Shown: positions 50,101-61,675, numbered from the stretch's first letter. The stretch is 64,000 nt of DNA from Pagrus major (GCF_040436345.1 NC_133215.1:21459306-21523305), one strand, 5' to 3'. Notes: generated by a model not told the origin, from the letters alone. A program made the numbers and translations.

Positions 50101-50913
50101 CTTTCCTTTTGTAGCAACTGAGCACCACAGAGGTAAAGGTGGACAAGGTTCAAGTCAGCGGTGCTGAAAACACAACCTTTGCTGTTTGTCTGGACCAGGA
50201 TGAGAAAAAAATACTGCAGAGTGTCACAAGGTGTGGGTTTAAGATGAATGCACACACACACACATACGCTCATCCTCCTATACTTGTGAGGACCCTTATT
50301 GGTGTATCAAATGCTCAAGCCTTTTCGATCACATTTTCCTTTACAACTCAAGCTCCAGCCAAAAGCGTGTTTTAACCTTCAAACAGCCACAACTTGAAGT
50401 AGTGGGGACCAGACAAAATGTCCTCACAATGAAAAAGGTCCTCACTACGAAGGTTAAAAACTGACATCGGATATAGCACTATTGCCTGACCTAGTGTAGC
50501 CTAGCCTAAGGTAGCTCCTCTGAACAGGCCTCTGTGTCTTCAACACACTTAAATTCAAGCATCACCTTTAAAGAGTTTATTTCTCATTTTAGCAACAGAC
50601 TGGACAGGCTTATTATTTCTTGTTGTATTATCAAAGCAATTTCTTTTCACATCTTCATCGTCTTCATCTCAGTGAACATACATTTATAGAAAAACTTACA
50701 CACATATTTACACCAAGTGTTGTTATTTATCTAACAGACGTGTCTCCCTCTGTTCCATATAGATGTGACATCTCAGTGTGCTATAAACCTGACAGCTCCG
50801 CTGACTGGAGGCTAAGAAAATCTCAGACCTCAGCCCAAATCCAGCCTCTAAACCCCACCTTCTGCTCCCTCCTCTGCTTGCCCATAGTCACCTTCAGTGG
50901 GGCTCTTCCCTGA
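35044..50913 (+). CDS. pik3r5: Phosphoinositide 3-kinase regulatory subunit 5 (p101), 17 coding exons
   Basis: Adaptor of class IB PI3K: it holds p110-gamma and recruits it to G-protein beta-gamma at the membrane downstream of GPCRs. Coding exons: 35044-35143, 40106-40221, 40334-40402, 41668-41806, 42397-42466, 42965-43139, 44439-44607, 44724-44792, 45005-45897, 46089-46208, 46387-46518, 47033-47126, 48142-48218, 49047-49140, 49420-49502, 50115-50230, 50763-50913. Every junction is GT..AG with matching phase; the sum is 2667 bases, 888 residues plus stop (human about 880). The N-terminal helical part (1-300) opens [11 protein letters not shown]. An acidic run (323-358) and a Ser-rich linker follow. 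TLRVVVFG...[12 protein letters not shown] starts near residue 531, [18 protein letters not shown] falls in exon 10, and [11 protein letters not shown] and [16 protein letters not shown] lie in the C-terminal beta-gamma-binding region. The end [14 protein letters not shown] matches mammalian p101 nearly exactly. No break or frameshift was seen. Confidence 0.96.
35962..35984 (+). repeat. tRNA-like SINE head fragment
   Basis: TGTAGCTCAGGTGGTAGAGC matches a pol III A-box with the D-arm of a tRNA. No B-box (GGTTCGA) follows, so it is a remnant of a tRNA-derived SINE rather than a tRNA gene. It lies in pik3r5 intron sequence. Confidence 0.5.
36668..37236. mobile_element. Non-autonomous hAT-like element (tentative)
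   Basis: About 560 bases of GC-richer sequence bounded by near-identical eight-base flanks, GGTAATTG on the left and GGTAATTA on the right, as expected for a hAT target duplication. The left end TTACGGTTTGTACC and right end CATGAC are only weakly inverted. The text GGACCCAAAAGCGGACACCA resembles a widespread fish repeat. No transposase; the open frame across it is not a gene. Confidence 0.45.
40640..40934 (+). repeat. Retroelement-like fragment with a hammerhead-like core
   Basis: In pik3r5 intron 3. The segment CTGAAGAAGCCTCTTGGATG, AGAGGTGAAACGTC and, further on, CATGATCTGGATGACCCTCA belong to a very common fish dispersed repeat that I recall but cannot name with certainty (Penelope-like or LINE-like 3' end). 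The part before it (GGCCTGTTGGGTCAACGACC) looks like decayed coding sequence. No intact enzyme is present. Confidence 0.5.
43320..44005 (+). mobile_element. MITE with terminal inverted repeats, interrupted by a nested insertion
   Basis: In pik3r5 intron 6. The left end is TTAAAGGTCTAGTGTGTAGG; the right end in reverse complement is TTGAAGGTACAGTGTGCTGG, an inverted repeat of about 20 bases. Recognisable body parts lie at 43320-43408 and 43745-44005 (GTTTTCGTTACCTTAGAATG, CAAACACTGGCTCCAGAGAG). About 335 foreign bases (43409-43744) separate them. Confidence 0.7.
45005..45897 (+). other. pik3r5: pik3r5 large central exon (acidic and Ser-rich linker)
   Basis: At 893 bases it is by far the largest exon, coding residues 303-600. 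It starts with D-V-L-N-T-L-L-E. A run of Asp/Glu encoded by GAT/GAG repeats (45065-45170) comes next, then a Ser/Thr-rich stretch and basic segments, and finally the ordered [20 protein letters not shown] to FYFVPVKK segment. Mammalian p101 has an equivalent acidic and serine-rich insertion. Reading continues past the donor GTAAGT at 45898 to a stop at 45960, but continuity with exon 10 shows the splice is used. Confidence 0.9.
47504..48037 (+). mobile_element. MITE with ATTATGCTTT terminal inverted repeats
   Basis: In pik3r5 intron 12. The left end is TTAAAGGAGAGATATTATGC followed by TTTTC; the right end in reverse complement is AGCATCTATTATGCTTTCC. The body contains GTCTGCTCTGATTGGTCAGC and GTGTGATGTCACAAA, typical of a teleost element with AAAGCATAATA ends. 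Non-coding. Confidence 0.7.
50251..50462 (+). repeat. Dispersed teleost repeat in the last pik3r5 intron
   Basis: Starts with a short (CA)n run, then TTGTGAGGACCCTTATTGGT, AACCTTCAAACAGCCACAAC, AGTGGGGACCAGACAAAATG and TCCTCAC. This order matches a repeat common in fish genes. The element occupies nearly half of the 532-base intron. Confidence 0.65.
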
Positions 50914-52310
50914 GACTCCTGACCACCGGTTTGGATGGTTTCGAAAGGAAAGATTCTGTGCTCTGTTATTTATCTGCTCTGAATAACAGACACTGACTGC
51001 AGAGGGAAAGTACACAGGAAATGCAGGTTTTTCATTTCCGCCTGGTGTCTTGAAGCTGCTCGGGTCAAGTTCATATGATGGCAGGTGATGCAACTGCTGG
51101 CAACAGGAGGACTGGCCCGGAGGGAGTGTTCAGGAAACTGCAGACCGGGCTTCTCGAGAAACCAAAAGATACAGTCGTGATAACGATGCGTCCAGTTCTC
51201 TCTGTATAAAGCAATCATTAACTGTTGTTAAGGAAACTGTCCAGGTTTCAATTCCTCTTTCTATGTTGGCAGAGAAGTGACCTTACCCACAGTAACTTTA
51301 GAATGTAATTTGGTCAAACAGGGTTAATCTAGCACAGGATCTGAGGTGAGGAGGCACCCTGATACAAAGAGATGGAATGTAAACATTTAAAGATCTTTTT
51401 AGAGACACTTTATGAGTCGGTTTCTGAACTTTTCTTTGGACCAACCTACATAGACTCGAGGACCACAGAACATGTTTCCACCTGCTGAGCAGACTGTACT
51501 ATATAATGCCTCCATTGGGCTGATTATGGGATTATGTGCCTGTATCTGAGAATGGACACTATGGACTTACACAATATGTAAATATTATGTTTGCAAAATA
51601 TTTTATTGCATACTATAACTTGAATGTTACACCATAATGTTTCATGTCTGTTATACATGGGCTGGATTGATAATATTTCTCCTAAGGAGTTACAATGAAG
51701 TCACAGGTTTTACTGGAGTTATGAATATGACCAGCAGGGGGCTCTGTTGACCTTTTGACTTTAGGTGAAGTACAGATTACTTCAACAATACAGAGTTGTA
51801 GTCAAGTCTCACTGTAATAACTATAATGTAACCTATGTATAGAACATATTTTTGCTCTTTCAAAGTGATAACATTTATTTCATCAAGGGCAGACATGTAA
51901 AATATAAAATTCATATTATGGTGCTAAAATACATTCAGATGTACATACTCTTTTGTAAAAGAAAAACCTGATTCATTGCACTTTGCATACTGTAAACTAT
52001 GACATTTTTAAAGAAATTCTTATTGTTTTGTTGATGTAAATACGTACCCTGATTGCCTGACTGAGATTGAAAGAGTAGCACTGCACAGATATATATATAT
52101 ATATATCTTTTATGTAATTAAAGCACTTGAACATTAGATTAAATTAATTAGGTACTTTCATGTTCACATAACAGCATGGCACCACTGTTCTCTCCTTACC
52201 TGCCATTTCTGATGGGAATACTTCAAATGCAATAATGATTTTATAACTGTATGTGTATCACCTTTACAATATCTCAACTTTAATCTTCAATAAAATACAT
52301 GTCTTCTCTG
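50914..52310 (+). other. pik3r5: pik3r5 3' untranslated region
   Basis: The TGA at 50911-50913 is followed by about 1.4 kb of non-coding sequence to an AATAAA at 52289-52294; cleavage would fall near 52310. It includes an (AT)n run at about 52090-52107. An earlier, shorter 3' end cannot be excluded. Confidence 0.6.
52289..52294 (+). terminator. pik3r5: Poly(A) signal of pik3r5
   Basis: Canonical AATAAA followed by the GT-rich TCTTCTCTGGGGGATTG. It is the first canonical hexamer I noticed after the stop codon. Confidence 0.6.
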
Positions 52311-52745
52311 GGGGATTGATTTTAATCTTGATATTTGCCTTTATTTAAAGAGGTGCTTATGCATATTAAAAAACCTGATTTTGTATGCATACACAGCAGG
52401 CCCAGTTGTGAAACTTCTACAGACAAATGATTTTACTTTTCACACTGCTACATTTATGTGACAGATAGTGACTGACTAGTTTTCACGAAAAATGTTAGCA
52501 TATGATTGTGTGATAAACTTATTTTAAAAGATGATGCATTGTTACTATAAAACTATCACCAGAAGTGGATAGTGGTGTGAGGAGACAACAACTAATGGCT
52601 TACCAGCTGATTACAGAATTGCATCAACAGGCTGAAGATGTCACGGACTCAAACAAACTGCATATAGGATTAAACGAATAAATTACTTTTACTTTAATAA
52701 TTTATGTACATTTATCTGACATGGTGGTACTTAATAATATAAGCA

Positions 52746-52747
<2 letters not shown>

Positions 52748-52807
<60 letters not shown>

Positions 52808-52810
52808 AAC

Positions 52811-52842
<32 letters not shown>

Positions 52843-52886
52843 ATATCTATCTGTCTGTCTATCTGTGTGTCTGTCTGTCTATCATA
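52748..52886. repeat. Compound (TATC)n-(TGTC)n microsatellite
   Basis: About 14 TATC units, then mixed TGTC and TATC units. It lies just upstream of the promoter-like region at 52.9-53.1 kb. Confidence 0.95.
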
Positions 52887-52944
52887 TCTATCTGTCTAAA
52901 CTTTGAAGCACCTGTGGCGCAATCGATAGTTTATACGGATAGCT

Positions 52945-53040
52945 GCTCTGATTGGTTACAACGCAAGCCCTGCGTGAAACACCATTGGTCCCTTTCGCCG
53001 GTGGGCGTGGTCAAAGGACTGGACTAGCTGTCAGTCAGTT
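52945..53040 (+). promoter_or_regulatory. Promoter-like region with two CCAAT boxes and a GC box
   Basis: Two ATTGG (NF-Y) motifs at 52951-52955 and 52984-52988 are 33 bases apart, about three helical turns. A GGGCGTGG Sp/KLF box follows at 53003-53010. The spacing and order fit a TATA-less promoter firing rightward, with a start near 53.03-53.05 kb. The first exon below begins where expected. Confidence 0.55.
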
Positions 53041-53119
53041 GAGAGGAGTTGTGTGAGCTGTCACCGTCAGAGAGACGACACGTCTGGTGAATGGCGCCGT
53101 TTCAGCGACTTAACTACGG
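53040..53119 (+). other. Unassigned first exon with a short open frame (MAPFQRLNYG)
   Basis: Following the promoter-like region, an ATG at 53091 opens ATG GCG CCG TTT CAG CGA CTT AAC TAC GG, then a strong donor GTAAGT starts at 53120. I do not recognise the peptide. If spliced to the pik3r6 exon at 63003, translation would stop at once (GGT TGA), so it would be an upstream frame in a leader. Otherwise it belongs to a gene whose other exons I could not find in the next 11 kb. Confidence 0.45.
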
Positions 53120-55119
53120 GTAAGTTTTCAAAAATAAAGAAATATTTGATGTTTTAACAATTTCATTACGCCTTACATCTCTGCTGTATAGTTTGCTGTG
53201 TATTTTACTCACGGGAAAGTTAACGTCAACGACTATTAATTGTTGCTAGCTAATATTGCGGATGATGAAATGAACATTAGCACGTTCAATTCCGTTCAAC
53301 ATAAACTTGTCAGTTTTGATGTTATCTCAGGTTATCTTATACCTTTTACTCCCCCCTTCTGAATTCACTTGTCTGAAGTCTTAATGATTTTTGCGTTTTG
53401 CACTGACGAGCCGTGATCTATCTGCTTCTGTCAGTAGTAGCTTGTACAGCGTGCTGCTTTCTGTCCTAACCAGATAAGACAGGCAGTGTGGTTCACTGCG
53501 CTGCACCTGACTGACATATCTTACCACACATCTCAGTTTCTCATTTGGGGAGGCTTCATTTTTCACCCTCATCTGCATTTTTTGTGTGAATGGGCTCCTT
53601 TACATGCGAGGCAGGCTATAATAAAACTTCCACCGTGCCCTCTGACACGGGAAGACACGAGTGACCGCGGTTTATTTTTTCCCTCCTGAGATAATAACAC
53701 GGGTTTGATAACAGTGCCTGATCTGATTGAAGCCCTGGCTCTCTGTTGTGTCTGTTGGGAGTCTAAGAGCGCAGCTGTATTTCCTCCAGCTTCCTTGTTT
53801 TAGATCCGAGCTTCCTGGTACCACTTAGGGGTTAAGGGGATGCAGGGTGGCTCCAGTCTGTGAATGTGTGTGTGTGTGTGGACCTTTTGTAAGTACTATT
53901 TTTGTTAATAAAGTGAGCCATTAATCATTTCATTTTATAGGCAACAACTCACAGTATTGGAAGATTGTTCTTAGTAATAAGGAGTGCACTACATCTTCAT
54001 AGCTTATGTAAATGTCAAGTGTTGACTTAATAAAGCATTTCACAGGCAACATGCAACGCCCAGTCAAAAACCATCTCATTTATCTAGATCAAAATTAAAC
54101 TGGTGATGTCAGATATTGGGTGAGGCACAACAAAACAGTGACGGAGTGCTTTAAAATATTTAGGCTATTAGCTGAATGCTTCCAATCTATTCTTGGGCAA
54201 GGTTTTAGAAGAAATAACTTGAAACATAAAGGGGATAACACCGTAAAACTACAAGGAATAACTAGTTATTGTAATTGTACTAAGCATGATGAGCAAAATA
54301 AGCGCTAGTCAACATAGTGGAGTGATGGTTATCATTAGGGCTTGTGATCATGATGTTAAAATATCCTATGACCACACAGTGAATCACTCATACATGCAGT
54401 TTCTGCGATGATACAAAGATAAGAAGAGATAATAGAGCAACAGTACATGTTTTGTTTCGTTGGTAGTTGTTAGGTTAGGTGATGATGACTAAAACAGGTA
54501 CGCCATGACACTGCAGGACTGTAATTCAAACTGCATCACAACATCAACGGGAAAACATTTTTTTTTTAATCACATGCTTAACCTACCCAACCTAAGCATG
54601 TAATAACGATAATGAACACACTGAATCCATAAAACTTCACACAACATATAACTAAGCCACGTTATTTTGTCCTTATTCCTCTCAGTTTACCTTCTCATAG
54701 TAGAAATAGGACACAGAATTAACAAGTTAAAGTGAACAATTTTTCTGACTTTTCATACCCAATCCATCTGCTATATGCAACCAAAGAAGCCCCTCTTTTA
54801 GGTACGGGGCCCTCGGTTTGTCCTTTTTGGAATTACCCAGTTCTGTGTCATGTTCACTTTCCTCCACGTTTGTTTGCTTTACCTTCATTCAATTTTCCTG
54901 CCTGTATCCATGTGGAAGAACAGAAAGCTTGTCCAAATGACAAAAAATAGTGCCGTTAAGAGTGTGAGAGCATAATATGAAACGATAGACGTCTTCCTGT
55001 TGTCCCACAATATCATCATATTGCAAGTCATTACTAATGTGTCAAGATTACAACAGGTAAATCCAGCTGGAATTGCATTTACACGTTGATCCCATCTTGT
55101 GTGGAGCTGGAAAAACAGC

Positions 55120-55740
55120 ATTTGGGATAGAGGATGGAGCTTTGGAGGAAATCAGATGAAGCACTATGGCACCATGTCAGTCAACCTTGAGAGGATGAAA
55201 CTGCTGCCAAACACATTCACAAAACACAAGACTCATCTATCCTTGACAGCGTCGGCTAGGTTTCAGTTTGTGTGTGTCATCATGGCAAAATGCGATCCTG
55301 GAGACACCTGTTATAGCAGAAACCACCAAAGAAGCAGTTTTGAGGTCTTTGAGGTCAGTCAGGTGTTTATATTTCTGTCTGTGGACAGATTGTTTCAGCA
55401 TTGTAGTGTTACAACTGTGCAAGATGCAGTTAAGAAACTTTAAAGGTGTGTAGTTGAGATCAAAATGAAGGTCAATCTTTTGTGGTCTGTAGGGGAGTGC
55501 CCATCACCTCCATCCCACATTTTATGCCCCTGGCCTACATTTTATGGTCCTGGAAACCCCCTTCGTAGCAGCAACTACCGCAGAAGTAGTTTTGAGTATT
55601 TTGCCAGGTGTATATGTGTCAGTGTGGAGAACTGAGAACTCACAAAATAATGTAGAAATCACTTCTGAGCAGTCATGGGTCAGAACAGGACCATATAGAT
55701 GGCTGGTCGCGGCTGGCGTGATCCCATCACAAAATGGTTT
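55120..55740. repeat. Dispersed repeat with two internal copies
   Basis: A module occurs at about 55285-55390 (ATCCTGGAGACACCTGTTAT, AAGAAGCAGTTTTGAG, GTCAGGTGTTTATATTTCTG) and again at 55545-55635 (GTCCTGGAAACCCCCTTCGT, AGAAGTAGTTTTGAG, GCCAGGTGTATATGTGTCAG). A trailing GCGTGATCCCATCACAAAAT is also typical of a teleost dispersed repeat. The frames across it are not genes. Confidence 0.5.
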
Positions 55741-56823
55741 CTAGTCTTATAGACCAATAATTTTCAAATTTTGTTTTGCTTCTGTCAAGACAACATGGGG
55801 ACCACAAGGTTATGGAGGAGTTGGGTTTTACTCTTTTACATGATTGCTTTTTAGATTCGCATTTGGCAGCCATTCTGTATCTTAAGGTAGGGCTGCAATA
55901 CTGGTTTAGATTTAAGACCAACAGTTTTTAAGTTTACCTTTAAAAAAATGGCAGGTTTTTCAATAACTGACCAAAATTTACTTACCCATTTTTAAAAAAA
56001 AATTGGATACATGGATAGATGGGTGGGGGCGGGGGGAGTCTCATTGTGCTTCTCCACCCCATGAGCTTCACCATTTTTAGAGTCTGGGACTTTTACAAAG
56101 ACCTCACAGTCCTCCACAAAAAAGTCAATAATTTCAAAGCAATGTTTGGACCAATGGTTTGGATCCCAAAGGCATCTTAACACTAATATAATCTGTGTAC
56201 TCTTGTTGATCAGTAGAACAAAAAGTGATACTGGGAAATCAGCCCACATGAGGTCAGCAGTATCTGAGGATTGGACACACAGTTACACTTGTACGCTAAA
56301 AGGAAGTGTTGGCTTCTGGGTGGAATGCTGAAGTTGGAGAAGCAGTTTGGCAAACATGAACACAAGCTCATGTGGGTGCTTGAGTAAGCTTGTGGTTGCA
56401 ATTTGAAAACTGCTTTCTTTTACCAACCTGACCAGAAACTCAGCTAAGACTGTGCACTTGTTTTGAACTATGATTTTGGAGAACTTTTCCCTGCAGGGAA
56501 AACAACTCACGAAACCCTTTTGTTGTCACATTTTCCCTTTAGGGTTCAAGAGAATATGTCAGGGCAATTGGATCAAACAGATCATGTCTCTAGGCTGTGT
56601 TGACACAAGACTTGTATGCCTCAGCTGAGGCTTTGACCATTTCAGCTAAGTCAGATGACCTGATTAATTCAAGCTATCACTTAGTCACTCGACGTGATGC
56701 CTTATAAACAAAGCGCTGAGCAGAATCCTTCATACCAGTGTTTGTAGTCATGCACAAATTGCATACAGTGTTCACAATGCACTCTTCAACAGTCAGTGTT
56801 GTTGACAACATAACATTACAGTG

Positions 56824-57102
56824 TTGAAGAGCTTTAACGATAAGTCAATTAATCGATTAGTCAATTCTGTAAGAAGGAATCTGCTCCTATTCTAATAATT
56901 GGTTAATCGTTTAAGTCATGTATAAAAGCCAAATAGGCAAACATTCAACTGGATTAACCGCTTTGTTTTAACAGATGTGATAATACATTTAATATCTTTA
57001 GGTTTTGCACTGTTAAAAAACGTACATATAGAGTATTTGTCAATAAATTGAGAAATATTTTTAATATTAATCAGTAATTAAAACTATCTTTAGTTCCAGC
57101 CC
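56824..57102. mobile_element. MITE-like element of the TTAATCGATTAGT type
   Basis: Near its left end it has TTAACGATAAGTCAATTAATCG followed by ATTAGTC, and it ends AACTATCTTTAGTTCCAGCCC. In reverse complement the right end (GGGCTGGAACTAAAGATAG) pairs loosely with the left end. The TCAATTAATCGATTAGTC core is a common fish repeat. No coding content. Confidence 0.5.
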
Positions 57103-58887
57103 AAGAGCCCAAAACTTTAAGACTACATTTGCCTCTTAAGGCAGATGATTCCCCGGAGTGCTGGGCCTTGTGCTGTCAGCCAGCACAACTACTGCATTGT
57201 CCTGGAAAACCTGACCCCACATTTTAAATGACAATCTTCCCAAAATTTGTTACACAACACCCTCAATTCCACTACTGCAGCTCCCAAAATACAGACAGCC
57301 GCAGACTTTCTTCAATTTGAGACGCCACCCTTTTGTTTGTCCTGTGAGGAATATGAAAACAAATGACAGCGCTTCTTGGCATACTCATGTGCCTGTGGGC
57401 TCCTTGGAAAGCAGTCTCCATCGTGGCTGAGACTATTTTGCGCCAAGTGTGTGTGTGAGTATCTATTTGTGTTGCTGATCATGTCTATGTGACGCACTTG
57501 GTACATCCTGTGCTTGTAGCAGTTGGATCACTTTACACCCAGTGACCTCCTGTGAAAGTCTACCGCTGTGCTACGACTCATTATGCCCACATTTGCTAAA
57601 TAAGGTCTGCCCTGTGGTCAGACTGATGAAAAACTGGAATCTTCACATTCGTCTACACACTTTCTATGTTTTTCTCGGTATGTCTGGAAACAATGTTTGT
57701 TTTTCCACACACGTCAGTTGCAGAATATCCAGAATATTTGGTACGAGAATGTGTCAAATGTAGCAGACAGCTGAGCTTATCTGGGTGCTGACTGACGTAA
57801 ACTGTGACTTAATCACTGAATTAATGTCATCTGTTTAAAGGATAGTCTTGCAAACCACAAGACAACTTTACCATAGCAATTTCTTGAAAACATAAGAGGA
57901 AATCTGTAGATTTATGGTGAAACAAGCAAACTGAATGCTTGAAACAAACAGAGATCCACAGCCTAAGTTTCTCAAGTTTTCTTCACAACATAGCTTTGTA
58001 TTCATTCAGAGTTAAAAGGTGAAAGAAGTGTAAAATATAAAAGATGCATAATCAATGTTCCCCCACAGCCCTCTGGTTATTCACTGGCCTTCGCCCTGCG
58101 GCCACAGCTGTATCTATGGTAACAGTGGTGCCTTTGTTCGTTGTTTTTATCGTCCACAAGAATGGATTTAGAAGTATTTCATGCATAAATAATGGGTGTA
58201 ATCACTATTCCAAAAAGCTGGTGGAAATCTCTGCAGCAAAAGGTCACATGCACAGGATATACTGTAAGTGCAAGGCTCATGGAAAGCACAAAAACTACTG
58301 TACATTGACTATAAAAGTTTTTAAGGCCACAGAAATGCTACTATCCTAAGAGCTGGTAGTGTGTGAGTCAGTGGGAGTTGCATGCGCACTAAATTGCACG
58401 CATCCCATGTGTGATCACACAGTAGTATGTATGTGTGTCTCTGCATTTGCGTTTGTTCAGAACTCTTGACTGACGTATTTTGCCTAATCCAACCTAAATG
58501 CCACATCCTCGACTGACCCTAAAGGACCAATTGACCCAGTTCTCACCATCTTAGGCCCCACAGAAGGAGCCAAATACACACATGCACACACACATGCACA
58601 TGCACACACACACGCACGCACGCACACGCACGCAGGCACACACCTTGGGAAACCCCTTTTTATCTCTACCTTTTCCTATCTGTCTTCCTCTTGCCTGATG
58701 GATTTAGCACACTACCCCCAGCGGCATTAATCGTCCCTGTGTCATTTGCGACCTGTGATTGGACTTTTTATTTACACTTGTTGAGTTTTTAATGACACAT
58801 TTGCCTGTTTGTTGCAGATTGTGCACGCTATTTGCAGGCCCTGAACAGGAAATAATCACTGGTCTGTCAGGCCAGGCAGGTTTACAG

Positions 58888-58930
58888 ACACAGACACACA
58901 CACACACACAGTCGCACACACACAGTCGCG

Positions 58931-58984
<54 letters not shown>
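58888..58984. repeat. (CA)n microsatellite with a (CG)n core
   Basis: CA units surround a GTCGCGCGCGCGCAC segment at about 58924-58938 and continue for about 22 more CA units. It is an alternating purine-pyrimidine tract. Confidence 0.95.
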
Positions 58985-58986
<2 letters not shown>

Positions 58987-61536
58987 GTTCCAAAAGGACT
59001 TCCTCATATTGTCCAGCATGTTGATGCAGGAAATCACTTTGATTGATATCCCCTGTTGCTCACACTGAATTAGACATTGTCTGTTTCAAGGGTTTCTTTG
59101 CAACTTCTCAATGTGTGTTCCTCACGGCACTGAGTTGTTTTAACATGATTATAATGAAAGATGGCAAACTGTCTGTTGGCTATATGGTGACATGCTGTTT
59201 GACTGTTTAATAACTCATATTTCACCTCTTCGGTCTTCCTGAGAGGCTCCAATGGTGAGAGAAGGGCAGTAGGCATTTAGCTACATTTTCAAAGTGTCAT
59301 GCGAAAGAAAAAAAAACTTCAGGAATTTCATGACGCTGCTTTTGCCATAAACCCACTAAACACATAGTGCACAAATTTCGCTAACACACATTAATTTCTC
59401 TGTCAGGAAGTGCTGTCGCTATGTACTTTTTTCAGGTATTGCATGCTAGTTACATGGGAGACAAACGTTCCTCGCTATTCCACTTTGTCCAGGTCTTTGT
59501 GTGAGAGACGATGAGGCCCATCTGGCCCATTAGACCCCATGCTATCCTAGGTTGGGGATTTCCAATCACGCAAACATAACCCCACCCCCACTGCAGCACC
59601 CAAGCACCACCTCTCTTTTGCTCTATGAACGCACTTCCACACATCGCTGTCAGGTCCTTCCTGTTTTCTGAGATGTCTGCAGCGTGCCTGAAGGAAAATG
59701 AGCGCCCCTGTTTTCTGTTTGTCCGCATTGTTTGAGACTTTAGCTGACCACCGTGATGCATGCCGGCAGCTGCTCGTATAGGGAAGGTGTAGCTGAATCT
59801 TAGATGAGGAACTGAATTATGTTAAGTAGATAGTCAACAGTCATAAGGGAAACTTGTTTCACTTTCATGTGTCCTTGGCACCTGTAATAGCATTTCAGCT
59901 TCTGACCTAAGTATTAGCACTTTCCTGGGTCATTTGGCAGGTATGACTGGCACTAATGTGACAGACAATGTGTACAAATCAAGTGTCTTGCAGTGATTAA
60001 AATCATGTTTGCATGTCTACTGACTGCTCAAAGCAGACTTGTGACATTCACACACATGTTCATACAGTGCTGCAAGAGGCTGCCATGCAAGGTGCTGACC
60101 TGCTCATTAGGAGCGCTTTGGGGTTCAGTATCTTGCTCAAGGTTACTGCGACATGCAGCCGGGGGAGCTGGGCCCTGCAGTATTTGCAACACCATGTCAT
60201 TGCATTGTTTCCATGTACTTTGTGTTAATTGAGTGCATATTATGTATTATCTGTCTTTGATTATGTGTGCAGCTGCCGAATTGAGTGCTTTGTGTTTGTG
60301 CAGTAAATTCCCTCCCTCAGTTAATTTAATACTTAACAAACTACAAAGAGAAATATACGGAAAAGCATGTGGACTTAAAAAAGTCAACCAAATGTATGTC
60401 TTATAGTGTGAGATACAAGCAAAAAACGTATGTTGCTGCTGCTGTTTTGTTTAGAGGCTTACATTTTTGCAGAAAACATTCTGCAGACTGGTTTTGTCAG
60501 GCTAGTTATTTGGAAAGTTGTGAATGATGTGGTACATCTATTTTTAAACTTTTTTTAAAGGTCTGGTTCCTTTTGTCTTGCTCTCTTTTAGCATCTCTCT
60601 GTCTCTCTCTCTGTCTAAATATAGAGTGTTGCATGCCCACTCATTCTGACAGAGAGGAAATGCTACGTATGTGTCAGCTCCTACACTGCATCAATAGTTC
60701 CTTTTAGAAAGGTAGAAAACAGAGTTTAAGTTTGCGTTGGTAACGGTCAATGCGTGCACATGAATGCTTTTTGCATCTATTTGTATGTGCATGTGTAGTA
60801 TATAAATACTGTTTAGTATGTTGTTGTCCGTTTTTGTGTGCATGAAAGAAAAAGACAGGAAAGAACTGGAAAAATCTTTTGAGACATCATGTGCTTCTCA
60901 GACTCAAGATAGATAAGTGAGAATGTAAACAGAAGGTTGGAGAGACAGGGAAGAAATAATGAAACAACAAAAGAGAGACAAGAGAGTGAATACAGTGGAG
61001 GCAACCGGAAACTTGTGGTCAAACAGGCAGCGTTCAGCTGCTGAGGCAGCGCTGTTGACTTGCCGTTAGTTAACTCGTAAAGTAAGCTTTTTTTTTTTTA
61101 GAGGGATCAAGGTTAAATCACATCACACAAATTCCTTTCATTGTACAAAAACAGCCTGTGGACTGACCCCTAGCACAGTGTGTGTGTGTGTTTGTCTGTG
61201 TCTGTGTGTGTACATGAGTAAGTGAGAATGAAAGAAATTGACACTGAAACAGAGCTAAGTGCTCTGAGTAAAAGTTTAGAAAAGTTAGGAAACCGGTTGT
61301 GAGTCAAAAGTCCAAAAATAGAAACATATCCAAATATATTCAGGCAAGTAAAGTAAACATGATTCAAACAGGTTATGACTCTTTGACACACCTGCACAAA
61401 CACTCAATCCCCCTCTTTCTTCTCTTCACCTCCCCCTTCTACTCTGCTAACACACACGCACAGCGCTTATTCAATGTTGCTACCTCATACTCTCTCACAA
61501 GAGGAAATACACTCAGCAGTGAGTTGTTGTGCTCAC

Positions 61537-61588
61537 TTGACAGTCTCACTCTCTCTCTCTCTCTCTCTCTCCCTCTGTGTGTGTGTCA
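61537..61588. repeat. (CT)n-(TG)n microsatellite
   Basis: About 14 CT units with a CC interruption, then five TG units, just upstream of the exon-like block ending at 61675. Confidence 0.9.
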
Positions 61589-61610
61589 CACACTTGTTAG
61601 TTTCAGTACT

Positions 61611-61675
61611 GAGAGCGTAGTGTGAGGATGTACAAGACCTGCAGCACTGTTTGGTCCGTGCTTGCACAGAACAGG
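61611..61675 (+). other. Candidate 5' exon upstream of pik3r6
   Basis: The donor is excellent (ACAGG|GTAAGT, 61675/61676). An acceptor-like TTTCAG ends at about 61604, or the block may be a first exon. An ATG at 61628 opens MYKTCSTVWSVLAQNR. Joined to the exon at 63003 this frame stops (TTG ATA CAC CCA CAA TGC GTG TGA), so it would be a leader exon with an upstream frame. It is assigned to pik3r6 only by proximity and strand. Confidence 0.35.
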
